From: Vibrio plantisponsor
Lineage (GTDB): Bacteria > Pseudomonadota > Gammaproteobacteria > Enterobacterales > Vibrionaceae
Length of the DNA stretch: 64,000 bases
Direction: 5' to 3'
Assembly (NCBI RefSeq): GCF_013041605.1
Contig: NZ_JABEQC010000001.1
Location: 372,001-436,000 of the forward strand
Shown: one piece after another, positions 56,230 to 64,000 of the stretch
Layout: every line of letters starts with the position of its first letter
Numbering within the stretch: the first letter of the stretch is position 1
Made by a program: the position numbers and the translations under genes
The notes under the pieces: model-generated
Seen by the model: only the letters and a program-made list of their open reading frames with translations
What the model was told of the DNA's origin: nothing
Database searches by the model: none

Positions 56230-56934
56230 TTATGCGATGAAAGTTGAAACTAACCCAATTAGGCCGCCGAAAATACCGCCCCAAACAACCAGCCAGCCTA
56301 GGTGTTCTTTAATCATTTTCTGCACCATCTCTTTAACCAACTGAGGCGTTAACTCGCTCAAGCGTTGGTCAATAATGCCCTCAATGTTGGTTTTGATTTC
56401 ATCTAACATTGCCGGTGATTCTAGCTGCTCTTTAAGGGCATTTTTTACCGATTCGCTCTGACTGATTTCCACCATAGATTCTTGCATCTTCTCAACAAAT
56501 GGTTGCTTCATTGGCTGAAGTGCTTCAGTACCGCCAAACATTGCCAGCATACCGCCAAATTGAGAGTTCGCGATCACATCCACTAACTTGTCAAAGCTCG
56601 GGTTGAAGTCGACTTTGGCGATAATCGGCGTTAAGTCGAGTGGTTGTTTGCCACTGAGCTCTTGATTCAGGAAGCGGTCAATATTGGTGTCGGTAAAAAA
56701 CTGCTCCATCATCAAGGTCTTAATTGCATTTTTAAATGCTTCAAATCGCGCTGGAATCACACCTGAACCATATAAACCGGGTACTTTCTCAAACAACATA
56801 TGGATAGCTAGCCAGTTGGTAATTGCGCCTGAAAAAGCGAACAGACCTGCGTACAGAGCAAACTGATTCTGAGTGGTGTAACCCACAGCCAATAGCACGA
56901 GAGAGATAAGGTTGGTGATAAGACTTTTATTCAT
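56230..56934 (-). CDS. DUF445-family membrane protein
   Basis: A 234-residue protein with N-terminal membrane helices (about 5-45, with the family stretch GAITNWLAIHMLFEKVPGLYGSGVIP), a long amphipathic middle region rich in Glu and Lys, and a C-terminal helix (WLVVWGGIFGGLIGLVSTFI, about 213-233). DUF445 proteins resemble YheB and the IM protein family; the function is unknown. It is a single gene on the minus strand, convergent with phoX. Confidence 0.85.
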   Translation of the reverse strand: MNKSLITNLISLVLLAVGYTTQNQFALYAGLFAFSGAITNWLAIHMLFEKVPGLYGSGVIPARFEAFKNAIKTLMMEQFFTDTNIDRFLNQELSGKQPLDLTPIIAKVDFNPSFDKLVDVIANSQFGGMLAMFGGTEALQPMKQPFVEKMQESMVEISQSESVKNALKEQLESPAMLDEIKTNIEGIIDQRLSELTPQLVKEMVQKMIKEHLGWLVVWGGIFGGLIGLVSTFIA

Positions 56935-57007
56935 GATTGATGATGTTTGTTGAGTTGAAACGGGAATTAGCAGAATTTTAAGAGAAATTCACCACAGTGA
57001 AAAGAGA

Positions 57008-57057
57008 AGAGCCAACCTTTATAGGATGGCTCCTGTGTGGTTGGCTCTTTAACTTTA
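57008..57057. terminator. Terminator of the ABC exporter gene
   Basis: AAGAGCCAACC (57008-57018) pairs with GGTTGGCTCTT (57040-57050) around a 21-base loop. It lies between the DUF445 gene and the end of the ABC gene. Confidence 0.7.
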
Positions 57058-57099
57058 GTTGTTATTCGCTATTTTGTTTTGCTTAGTGAGACTGCCGCT

Positions 57100-58953
57100 T
57101 CAGGCTACGTTCTCTTCTTCAAGTTCATCACAACCGATAAAACCGCCAGTCTGATGTGCCCAAAGATGAGCGTAGATGCCGTCTTGCTCGATAAGTTCAT
57201 GGTGCGTGCCTTGTTCAATGATTTTTCCGTCATCCAAAACAATAAGCCTGTCCATCGCGGCAATCGTTGATAGACGGTGGGCAATCGCAATCACTGTTTT
57301 ACCGTGCATCAGCTCAAGCAAACTTTCCTGAATGGCAGCTTCCACTTCTGAATCCAGTGCAGAGGTCGCTTCATCCAATACCAGCAGTGGCGCATCTTTG
57401 AGTAAGACTCGTGAAATAGCGATACGCTGACGTTGACCACCCGACAGTTTCACTCCGCGCTCACCCACTTGAGCATCGTAGCCGACGTTGCCATGTGGGT
57501 CGGTCAGGTCAGTAATAAACTCATGAGCATGCGCTTGTTTGGTTGCTTTGAGCAGATCTTCTTCGGTTGCATCTGGTCTGCTGTACAAGATGTTGTCGCG
57601 AATTGAACGGTGCAGCAATGAGGTATCTTGCGTCACCATACCAATAGCGCTACGCAGTGAATCCTGAGTGACTTTAGAAATATTCTGACCATCAATTTTA
57701 ATCTCGCCGCTCTCCACATCATGGAAGCGCAGAAGCAGATTCACTAAGGTTGATTTACCCGCGCCAGAGCGTCCCACCAAGCCGACTTTTTCGCCTGCTT
57801 TGATATGCAGGTTAAGGTGATCAATCACACCTTTGTTCTCGCCGTAGTGGAAGCTAACATCGTTAAATTCAATTGCACCTTGAGTAACCACCAGATCTTT
57901 AGCGTCTTTGTCATCTTGGATATCAATTGGTTTAGACAGCATCTGCATGCCATCAACGACAGTACCCATGTTTTCAAACAGACCGCCGACTTCCCACATG
58001 ATCCATTTCGACATACCGTTAATACGCAGTGCTAGCGCAATCGCAATCGCAATTGAGCCTACTGATATTGCACTTTGCATCCACAGGTAGATAGACATAG
58101 CGGAAATCACGAACACCAGAATGTAGTTGGCAAGCTCAACACAAACGTTAAAGCCTGTGACTAGACGCATTTGTCGATACACGGTATCAAGGAAACTGCC
58201 CATGCCTTCTTCTGCGTATTCGGTTTCGCGTTTGCTGTGCGAAAACAGCTTCACAGTAGCTATGTTGGTGTAGCTATCGACAATTCGCCCAGTCATTTGC
58301 GAGCGAGCATCGGCTTGCTCAGAAGAGACGGTTTTAAGTTGCGGAACAAAATAGAGCTGAATAGAGACATACGCGACCAGCCAAATCAGCATTGGCAGCA
58401 TTAAGCGCCAGTCTGCCTGAGCCAGCATGACAACCATTGCTGTGAAATAAACGGCGACGTAAACAAACACATCCAACGTTTTCATCACGGTTTCGCGGAT
58501 CGCCAGCGAGGTTTGCATCACCTTGGTCGCTATACGGCCAGAAAACTCGTCCTGATAAAAAGACAAACTCTGTTTCAGCAGGTAACGGTGTGCCAGCCAA
58601 CGTATCGACATCGGATAGTTGCCCAGCATGGTTTGATGTATCACCAATGAATAGAAGCCGATCAATATAGGCATCACAACCAAAATAAGTACGGACAGCC
58701 CCATCAGAGTATCTTTGTTGTCCGCCAAAAATGTTTCTGGGTTGCTACCTGATAACCAATCGACTAACTGACCCATAAAGCCAAACAGTGAGACTTCAAT
58801 TATGGCGATGGTGGTACTCATTAACGCCAATAAAATCAGCGGTTTTTCAAAACCTTTTGTGTAGTGCAGGCAGAATGCTAAGAGTGTATTGGGTGGCCTG
58901 TCTGGCTCTTTTTGGGGAAACGCTTCGGTGAAGCTTTCAAATTTCTTATACAT
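57100..58953 (-). CDS. ABC transporter, fused permease and ATPase (exporter type)
   Basis: A 617-residue half transporter. Six membrane helices (about 35-330) are followed by an ATPase domain with Walker A GRSGAGKSTLVNLLLRF (about 400), the signature VKLSGGQRQRIAISRVLL, Walker B LLVLDEATSALD and the switch His AIAHRLST. It fits the MsbA/multidrug exporter type, with a long N-terminal cytoplasmic piece rich in charged residues. The substrate is unknown. It acts as a homodimer, or with a partner not seen here. It is the first gene on the minus strand from the divergent CtlX spacer. Confidence 0.9.
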   Translation of the reverse strand: MYKKFESFTEAFPQKEPDRPPNTLLAFCLHYTKGFEKPLILLALMSTTIAIIEVSLFGFMGQLVDWLSGSNPETFLADNKDTLMGLSVLILVVMPILIGFYSLVIHQTMLGNYPMSIRWLAHRYLLKQSLSFYQDEFSGRIATKVMQTSLAIRETVMKTLDVFVYVAVYFTAMVVMLAQADWRLMLPMLIWLVAYVSIQLYFVPQLKTVSSEQADARSQMTGRIVDSYTNIATVKLFSHSKRETEYAEEGMGSFLDTVYRQMRLVTGFNVCVELANYILVFVISAMSIYLWMQSAISVGSIAIAIALALRINGMSKWIMWEVGGLFENMGTVVDGMQMLSKPIDIQDDKDAKDLVVTQGAIEFNDVSFHYGENKGVIDHLNLHIKAGEKVGLVGRSGAGKSTLVNLLLRFHDVESGEIKIDGQNISKVTQDSLRSAIGMVTQDTSLLHRSIRDNILYSRPDATEEDLLKATKQAHAHEFITDLTDPHGNVGYDAQVGERGVKLSGGQRQRIAISRVLLKDAPLLVLDEATSALDSEVEAAIQESLLELMHGKTVIAIAHRLSTIAAMDRLIVLDDGKIIEQGTHHELIEQDGIYAHLWAHQTGGFIGCDELEEENVA

Positions 58954-59161
58954 TGAAGATCCTTATTTTTATTCATTCACCACATCACAAATAGGCAGAA
59001 GTCGTTGTGATGCGAAAGCGGGATAATTTTCTCATTGCTTACTGTTCCGACAACGAAAATATGCAATTGAATGCTTTATGCTCAGCAGTATATCTCTAAA
59101 CCGAGGTTATTCAGAGTACAAATATCCGTCAGTATAAAACGCTGCGGCTCGTTCAGTGTTC

Positions 59162-59177
59162 ATTCAATAAATTGAAT
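59162..59177. promoter_or_regulatory. Palindrome ATTCAA-TAAA-TTGAAT
   Basis: Perfect 6-4-6 inverted repeat about 200 bp upstream of ctlX. ARG-box-like in its AT-rich ATTCA halves, but not a clear ArgR site. The spacer 58954-59374 is otherwise AT-rich and has no supportable gene; a small minus ORF at 59181-59372 looks like chance. Confidence 0.4.
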
Positions 59178-59233
59178 ACCTTATACACTTGTTGCATAAA
59201 AAGTGCATATATGCCGCTTAGTGAAAAAGTGGT

Positions 59234-59272
59234 CAGTAATATTTACTGCTGTTAATTGAAACGGCAGTAAAT
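59234..59272. promoter_or_regulatory. Cluster of CAGTAA / TTACTG half sites
   Basis: CAGTAA-TAT-TTACTG (59234-59248) and then GCAGTAAAT (59264-59272), which pairs with ATTTACTGC (59241-59249). One more TTACTG is at 59039. Three half sites within 40 bp, 100-140 bp before ctlX, suggest an operator. Confidence 0.45.
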
Positions 59273-59374
59273 GAGAAGGTTTGATTGCATTTGCTAGCCA
59301 AAATTCAGTGAAAGTTATTATAACAAACTGTTTACAATCCAAAACATTGCTGAACAAACGGATGTGTTTCAACC

Positions 59375-60352
59375 ATGCTACAAGCGCAAAATTTATCCCA
59401 ACGTCACTCAGGTGTTGTGCAGAATGCCAACTGTGTTGTTATGGTCCCGCCAAAAGAGTTTAAGTTCAATGCGGAGACGGCTCAAGACAACGAATTTCAG
59501 AATCAATCTGCCTTGTCTGATGAACAAATCACTCAACATGTCATGGCTGAATTCAATCAAATGGTCACCAAGCTACGCCAAGAAGGTGTTCAGGTTGTGG
59601 TGTTTGATTATCCGTTGGGCGATGTGGCGACACCGGATGCGGTATTCCCAAATAACTGGTTCAGTACCACCAATGACGGTGCTTTCTATACCTTTCCTAT
59701 GGCTTGTACTAATCGCCAGTATGAGGTTCGCCCTGATGAGTTGATTGAGCAACTTTCTTTTGCTGGCCGTACCGTCTCTCGCCAAGATTCGCTGGTGGAA
59801 TACCAAAAGCAAAATGCCTATCTGGAAAGCACTGGTGTGATGGTGATTGATCATATCAACCGTACCATTTATGCCACACTTTCCCAGCGTTGTGACCGTG
59901 AAGTTCTTGAAGATTATGCGCAACGTATTGGTTATGAGCGTGTGGTTTCGTTTAAAACCGCTTTGCCTTCAGGACAGCCGATTTATCACACCAATGTGAT
60001 GATGGCGATTGGCGAAAGCTTCTGCGTAATATGTGATGAAGTGATCCCCGAATACGAGCGCCACTTTGTGCTGAAGTCGCTGGCGAAAGACAAACAGGTG
60101 ATTTCCATTTCACTGGATCAAATGAACCGATTCTGTGGCAACATTTTGCAACTCGAAACGGTAAATGGTGACAAGGTTATTGCGATGTCTCAATCGGCTT
60201 ACGAGGCATTTTCTCCGGCGCAACGAACTCAGCTTTCCAGCCACGGTAAGCTACTGCCTTTCAATGTTGAAACCATTGAAAGCATCGGTGGAGGTAGTGT
60301 TCGTTGTATGTTGGGCGAAGTATTTCTCCCAGCTCGCAGCCATACTCTCTAA
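59375..60352 (+). CDS. ctlX: Citrulline utilization hydrolase-type amidinohydrolase (CtlX family)
   Basis: A 325-residue guanidine/ureido hydrolase of the arginine-deiminase-related fold. Motifs are PNNWFSTTNDG (about 92), LESTGVMVIDH (about 150), YHTNVMMAIG (about 205) and GGGSVRCMLGE with the catalytic Cys at about 311. The family is reported in citrulline use and related amidine breakdown. The true substrate here, arginine- or citrulline-like, is uncertain. It is a single gene. If expressed under nitrogen stress it would release ammonia beside the nif genes, but no nitrogen-type promoter was seen. Confidence 0.82.
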   Translation: MLQAQNLSQRHSGVVQNANCVVMVPPKEFKFNAETAQDNEFQNQSALSDEQITQHVMAEFNQMVTKLRQEGVQVVVFDYPLGDVATPDAVFPNNWFSTTNDGAFYTFPMACTNRQYEVRPDELIEQLSFAGRTVSRQDSLVEYQKQNAYLESTGVMVIDHINRTIYATLSQRCDREVLEDYAQRIGYERVVSFKTALPSGQPIYHTNVMMAIGESFCVICDEVIPEYERHFVLKSLAKDKQVISISLDQMNRFCGNILQLETVNGDKVIAMSQSAYEAFSPAQRTQLSSHGKLLPFNVETIESIGGGSVRCMLGEVFLPARSHTL

Positions 60353-60374
60353 GTCCAAGTTTATAGAGAAGAGA

Positions 60375-61493
60375 CTAATCATCTCTAAATCGGGCAACGA
60401 TATCGGCAGCTTGATCGATGTTTTCAATCAGTGCGTTAACACAAAGAGGGTCAAGCTTGCCAATCTCAACCATTTTTTGCAGTTCTTTGATGGACTCTTC
60501 AATTGACATCGGCTCCTTGTAAGGACGTTTACTGGTGAGTGCATCAAATATGTCTGCCACGGTGACAATTCGCGCTTCTATCGGAATTTCGTCGCCCACC
60601 AAACCTTTCGGATAACCTGTGCCATTAAGGTATTCATGATGGCCTGCCACAATGTTAAGCATTAACTGCGAATCACTGAGGTGGGAGAGCTGATAGTCAT
60701 CCAATACTTTAGAGATGATTTTTATCCCTTTATCGACATGGCCTTTCATAATTTCAAACTCTTCTTCCGTGAGCTTGCCGGGTTTAAGCAATATTTTGTC
60801 GGGAATCCCTATCTTGCCAATATCGTGTAATGGACTAAACAAATAGAGATGTTCGATAAACTCATCGGTGAACTGAAATTGATCGGCGATCGATTTCGCT
60901 ATCATGCGTGACAGCAGTGCCATTCGATTCAGATGCATGCCAGTTTCGAAATCCCGCAGGTGAGCGAAGTCTCTCGCAGCCTGAGCGGTGGCTAACAGTG
61001 CCTGAACTGTTGATATCTCACTGACGATAGTTAGGGTAATCAGTTTGGTGAGTAGTACCAGATCCCTTTGTACTTGATCGTCAAAGTAGCCTTCTATCTC
61101 ACTGTCGATGAATATAAAACCAATGAAATGGTTGTCTGTCATCATTGGAATAGTAAAAGAGGAGCGGTATTTCTGTTCAAGAAGCCAGTCAGAGTGGGCG
61201 GTTCCTGTTCCAATCTCTTCTTCAATTTTGTCGATAACTCGGCATGAACCACTTTCTCTCAGTTTTTGCAGTTGATAGCTTTTACTTAACGGAAACTCAT
61301 AGCGATCTATGGCGTGCCCAGAATTCGTGCTGTTAATAAACGTTTTCAGTAGATCTGTTTGCGGGTCATAAAGGGCGCAGGCGATACGGCACACACCCGG
61401 TGAGTGTTCTAGTATCCGGTCATGTAGATCTTTAAGCCTGTCCGTCAACGAGTGTTCTATATTGTTTAAAGGGTTGTGTAATATGCTAGCCAT
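60375..61493 (-). CDS. GAF / HD-GYP protein (c-di-GMP phosphodiesterase)
   Basis: A 372-residue soluble protein with a GAF-like sensor (about 15-165, PGVCRIACALYDPQTDLLK, FIGFIFIDSEIEGYFD) and a C-terminal HD-GYP domain (about 185-370): FSPLHDIGKIGIPD, KPGKLTEEEFEIM, GHHEYLNGTGYPKGL and RIVTVADIFDALTSKRPYK. Active-site residues are complete, so c-di-GMP hydrolysis is expected. The ATG at 61493 is used; the in-frame TTG at 61505 is an alternative. It is convergent with ctlX across 22 bp. Confidence 0.9.
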   Translation of the reverse strand: MASILHNPLNNIEHSLTDRLKDLHDRILEHSPGVCRIACALYDPQTDLLKTFINSTNSGHAIDRYEFPLSKSYQLQKLRESGSCRVIDKIEEEIGTGTAHSDWLLEQKYRSSFTIPMMTDNHFIGFIFIDSEIEGYFDDQVQRDLVLLTKLITLTIVSEISTVQALLATAQAARDFAHLRDFETGMHLNRMALLSRMIAKSIADQFQFTDEFIEHLYLFSPLHDIGKIGIPDKILLKPGKLTEEEFEIMKGHVDKGIKIISKVLDDYQLSHLSDSQLMLNIVAGHHEYLNGTGYPKGLVGDEIPIEARIVTVADIFDALTSKRPYKEPMSIEESIKELQKMVEIGKLDPLCVNALIENIDQAADIVARFRDD

Positions 61494-61686
61494 TTCTAAG
61501 CCCAACCTTGGTTGCCAGATAAACTAATTATAAATGGCATTATCTGAAGCGTTTCTAAATCTCAACTATTGACCAAGTTCCGTGAGTCTGAGCACAAACT
61601 ATTGTCGGTTTCTAAAAGAACTACATTAGATTCATATCTGTTTATAATGGCGCATCGTTTTTTAAGACCGAAGCAAAGGGCTCTCA

Positions 61687-62268
61687 ATGACTAAAACCTT
61701 TTATATGATGCGCCACGGTGAGACGCTGTTTAATGTAAGAAGAAAAATCCAAGGTTGGTGTGATTCACCACTAACTGAAAAAGGGATTCGTCAGGCACAA
61801 CTTGCCGCCAAGTTTTTTGACAATATTGAACTCGACCGCCTCTACAGCTCTTCTACTGAACGCGCCAGTGATACCGCTGAAATCGTGACTCGCAACAGAA
61901 TGCCTTTAACTCGTCTCAAAGGGTTGAAAGAGATGAATTTCGGCACTTATGAAGGTGAGAGTGAAGATCTGCATCCAAGTTACGAAGCTCGTGAAACACA
62001 CTATTTGCAGTTTGGTGGCGAATCTCGCCAGCAATTAAAAGATCGCGTGCTGAAAACTTGCATTGAAATCATGGAGCAAGAAGGTAATAACACGGTTCTG
62101 GCGGTGTCGCATTCAGGTGCATGTAAACACTTTTTGTCCCTATGGCACGACTTAGATGATGTACTGAAAGGACCAATCCCGAACTGCTGCGTAATCAAAT
62201 ATGAGTATGAAAACAAAACCTTTAAGTTGGTGGAAATATTCGATATAACCAAAAACTTCAAGGAATAG
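61687..62268 (+). CDS. Histidine phosphatase (phosphoglycerate-mutase superfamily)
   Basis: A 193-residue histidine phosphatase. The catalytic signature is MMRHGETLFN with the phosphorylated His at residue 10, the second His lies in AVSHSGACKHF (about 142), and Arg/Glu residues are in YSSSTERASDTAE and KEMNFGTYEGE. It removes phosphate from small molecules or proteins; the substrate is unknown (a phosphoglycerate mutase-like or cobalamin-type CobC role cannot be told apart). It is followed 33 bp later by a GNAT gene on the same strand. Confidence 0.88.
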   Translation: MTKTFYMMRHGETLFNVRRKIQGWCDSPLTEKGIRQAQLAAKFFDNIELDRLYSSSTERASDTAEIVTRNRMPLTRLKGLKEMNFGTYEGESEDLHPSYEARETHYLQFGGESRQQLKDRVLKTCIEIMEQEGNNTVLAVSHSGACKHFLSLWHDLDDVLKGPIPNCCVIKYEYENKTFKLVEIFDITKNFKE

Positions 62269-62301
62269 TATTCATTCACATATAGGACGGACAATTAAGA
62301 T

Positions 62302-62760
62302 ATGGACATCATTATCGATAGACTAGAAGGCGGAGAAGTTATAGGACTCTTGGAAGAGCATTTAGCTGATATGTACGCCACTTCTCCACCTGAAAGTGTG
62401 CACGCGCTCGATGTAAACGCGCTTAAATCCCCCGAGATCACTTTCTTTAGCGGCTGGCGAGATGGGCAATTAATGGGTTGTGTGGCGATAAAACAATTGG
62501 ACGAATCACACGCTGAGCTTAAGTCGATGCGCACCTCACGTCACGCCAGAAAATCAGGGGTAGCGACTCAACTACTGCAACATGCTTTGAACGTATCAAC
62601 GGAACGTGGATATCAACGTGTAAGCCTAGAAACAGGCTCGGAAGAGTACTTTCTTGCGGCACGAAACCTTTATGAGAAGTTTGGTTTTAATTACTGCGAA
62701 CCGTTTGCAGACTACAAACCCGATCCGAACAGTAAGTTCATGACTGTTGAGCTAAGGTAG
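62302..62760 (+). CDS. GNAT-family N-acetyltransferase
   Basis: A 152-residue GCN5-type acetyltransferase. The acetyl-CoA segment is RHARKSGVATQLLQHALNV (about 75-93), and RNLYEKFGFNYCEPF (about 128) is the usual C-terminal GNAT turn. The substrate is unknown; the context with a histidine phosphatase gives no clear hint. Confidence 0.88.
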   Translation: MDIIIDRLEGGEVIGLLEEHLADMYATSPPESVHALDVNALKSPEITFFSGWRDGQLMGCVAIKQLDESHAELKSMRTSRHARKSGVATQLLQHALNVSTERGYQRVSLETGSEEYFLAARNLYEKFGFNYCEPFADYKPDPNSKFMTVELR

Positions 62761-63012
62761 CCAAAGAATTAGAACAGAGAGAAGACTCGGAAGGCTCAAA
62801 GCAGCCTATGCAAATTCTCAAAGTTGACGCTTTCTAAGTAATAAAAATAATTCCACTCCGATCACAAAATCACCAAAAAAGTGCGATTGGTCACATTTTT
62901 GTGCAGGCCTGTTAAGTTCATATAAGTGTAAATATATAGATATCAATAAGTTAACAGTTGGCACTGCTTATGCAATTCCTTTCTATAGACAGGTATGCAG
63001 GAGATCAGTGAC

Positions 63013-63813
63013 ATGGAAATGATTGGCAATAACTTTATTCTTGGTTTGGTCGGTGAAGTTTCTACATTAGTTTCAAAAGGTTCACGTCGTAGTTTGCTGA
63101 AGCATCAGGCTTCAGTTACCAAGTTACTGGATATGATTGATATGGTCAGACAGCATCGATCTCTCACTCACCAGTTTCTATTTAATCATCAACAAGAGGT
63201 TGTAGAGAAAATTGCAGCGCTTGATGAGGAGATGAAGAAAGCAATTACCAAGCTAGCGAGTGATCGTTACGTTGGTAATTCTATTGAAAGAATCGCACTA
63301 AAAAACAAGCTGTCTCAGTTAACCAGTAGCTACAAGGAACGTTCGATTTCGAACAATTTGGTGGCGCACGGCAAGGTGATTCGCCAACTGATTTTTCAGA
63401 TCGATAGCCAGATCCTTATCTCTCTTGATAAAGCCGACAAGCTGGAGTTAGCAGGAGAATACAATGATCAGTGGCAAGCGGTGATGTCTGGTATTGAAGC
63501 GTTGACTCAGTATCGATTAAGCATCATGGCAATGAACATGAACTTAAAACCGGCACTGCTGGCAAAACAAGCGAATGTTCTCTATTCCAAACTGGTCAAA
63601 GTCAGTGACGTGTATTCGGATTACCACCCAGATCTGAATGAGTGTATGACACAGCTAGAAAGATATTTGACCGAGCATAAACATACAGAAGAGTATCAGG
63701 CGAAGTTGTTTGATTTGAGTTCAGAGATTTCAGCAGCCTTGGTTGATGTTTATGAAGCGATTATTGAAAAAACCTTCGCCAAAGCCATTAGTGGTGTTTA
63801 TTCCGCAGAATGA
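63013..63813 (+). CDS. Hypothetical helical protein
   Basis: A 266-residue protein without signal peptide or membrane helices, mostly predicted alpha-helical (DEEMKKAITKLASDR; KHTEEYQAKLFDLSSEISAALVDVYEAI). The start is the ATG at 63013 with GGAG nine bases upstream; an in-frame ATG at 62995 is possible but has no site. I do not recognise the family. The segment RQHRSLTHQFLFNHQQEVVEKIAAL is faintly like the nitrate/nitrite-sensing NIT type helix pattern, too weak to call. It ends in its own terminator. The 252-bp spacer before it is AT-rich with nothing I can name. Confidence 0.6.
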   Translation: MEMIGNNFILGLVGEVSTLVSKGSRRSLLKHQASVTKLLDMIDMVRQHRSLTHQFLFNHQQEVVEKIAALDEEMKKAITKLASDRYVGNSIERIALKNKLSQLTSSYKERSISNNLVAHGKVIRQLIFQIDSQILISLDKADKLELAGEYNDQWQAVMSGIEALTQYRLSIMAMNMNLKPALLAKQANVLYSKLVKVSDVYSDYHPDLNECMTQLERYLTEHKHTEEYQAKLFDLSSEISAALVDVYEAIIEKTFAKAISGVYSAE

Positions 63814-63828
63814 TTCGCAAGATGAACC

Positions 63829-63857
63829 AAGGGAGAGCTAATCGCTCTCCCTTTTTG
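63829..63857 (+). terminator. Terminator
   Basis: Ten-base stem AAGGGAGAGC / GCTCTCCCTT with a five-base loop and a T run, directly after the preceding gene. Confidence 0.9.
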
Positions 63858-63891
63858 TTGCCTGCTCTAAACCACCAGATCAGCAGGTTGA

Positions 63892-63911
63892 GTTTTACTG
63901 TGATGTAAAAC
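63892..63911. promoter_or_regulatory. Palindrome near the right edge
   Basis: GTTTTAC-TGTGAT-GTAAAAC is a perfect 7-6-7 inverted repeat in the last 110 bases of the window. It resembles, but does not match, parS2. It probably belongs to a gene beyond the window. Confidence 0.35.
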
Positions 63912-64000
63912 GTTTTTGCCCCAAAGTGTGCCAGCCTAGCATTTGGGACACATTTTGTTTGTCATAATTTGACCTATTTTTTCTAATAACTAAGTATGTA

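Noticed and set aside
59181-59372. Minus-strand ORF in the ctlX promoter
   Set aside because: It covers the palindromes, lacks a ribosome site and has an unlikely composition.

Overview
The window reads as chromosome 2 of a nitrogen-fixing Vibrio, probably close to the V. natriegens/Harveyi group. That placement rests on gene content and my memory of families, not on a marker such as 16S, which is absent. The chromosome is identified by the RctB initiator gene, an ori2-type iteron array with a DnaA box, the parA2-parB2 pair, and six copies of the chromosome-2 centromere motif TTTACANTGTAAA spread over about 28 kb. No tRNA, rRNA, CRISPR array or intact insertion sequence was found. One MITE-like palindromic element is present.

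Layout from left to right. 1-3500: the cyoABC end of a cytochrome bo3 oxidase operon on the minus strand, with a perfect FNR-type box in the divergent spacer. 4156-7866: two chemoreceptor genes. 7998-11540: a 3-hydroxyisobutyrate-dehydrogenase-like gene with its LysR regulator, a DUF2798 gene, a YeeN/YebC-type gene and two small conserved-looking genes. 11900-17622: the replication and segregation module (distal RctB-type sites, rctB, ori2, parA2, parB2). 17647-24744: a PotD-like binding protein, the tRNA acetyltransferase TmcA, a PAS/EAL phosphodiesterase and a FapA-like DUF342 protein. 24773-30931: a lapC-lapG-lapD-lapB operon (c-di-GMP control of adhesin retention). 31216-33933: pdxH, an Lrp-type regulator and an aldehyde dehydrogenase.

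34167-43905: a nitrogenase block made of two sigma-54 units, nifHDKTY plus a 104-aa ORF, and nifENX followed by a nif-type ferredoxin. Each unit has a recognisable NifA site, an IHF-like site and a -24/-12 promoter. A small membrane-protein gene sits between them on the opposite strand. The block encodes the structural proteins and the FeMo-co scaffold, but nifB, nifA, nifUSV and nifM are not here, so the full system must extend elsewhere. Two paralogous twin-HD-domain genes follow directly.

46838-64000: mixed functions. These are a CsgI/YccT-like protein, an IclR regulator with a degenerate arginase-fold protein, a 1378-aa formate dehydrogenase fused to a GltD-like flavoprotein module, a Tat-exported PhoX phosphatase behind the MITE-like element, a DUF445 protein, an ABC exporter, a CtlX-type amidinohydrolase, a GAF/HD-GYP protein, a histidine phosphatase, a GNAT acetyltransferase and an unrecognised helical protein. 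Two themes recur: c-di-GMP signalling (an EAL protein, LapD, one clear HD-GYP protein and two HD-GYP-like proteins) and nitrogen or low-oxygen metabolism (nif, cyo, formate dehydrogenase, CtlX). Having nif near ori2 ties its copy number to chromosome-2 replication.
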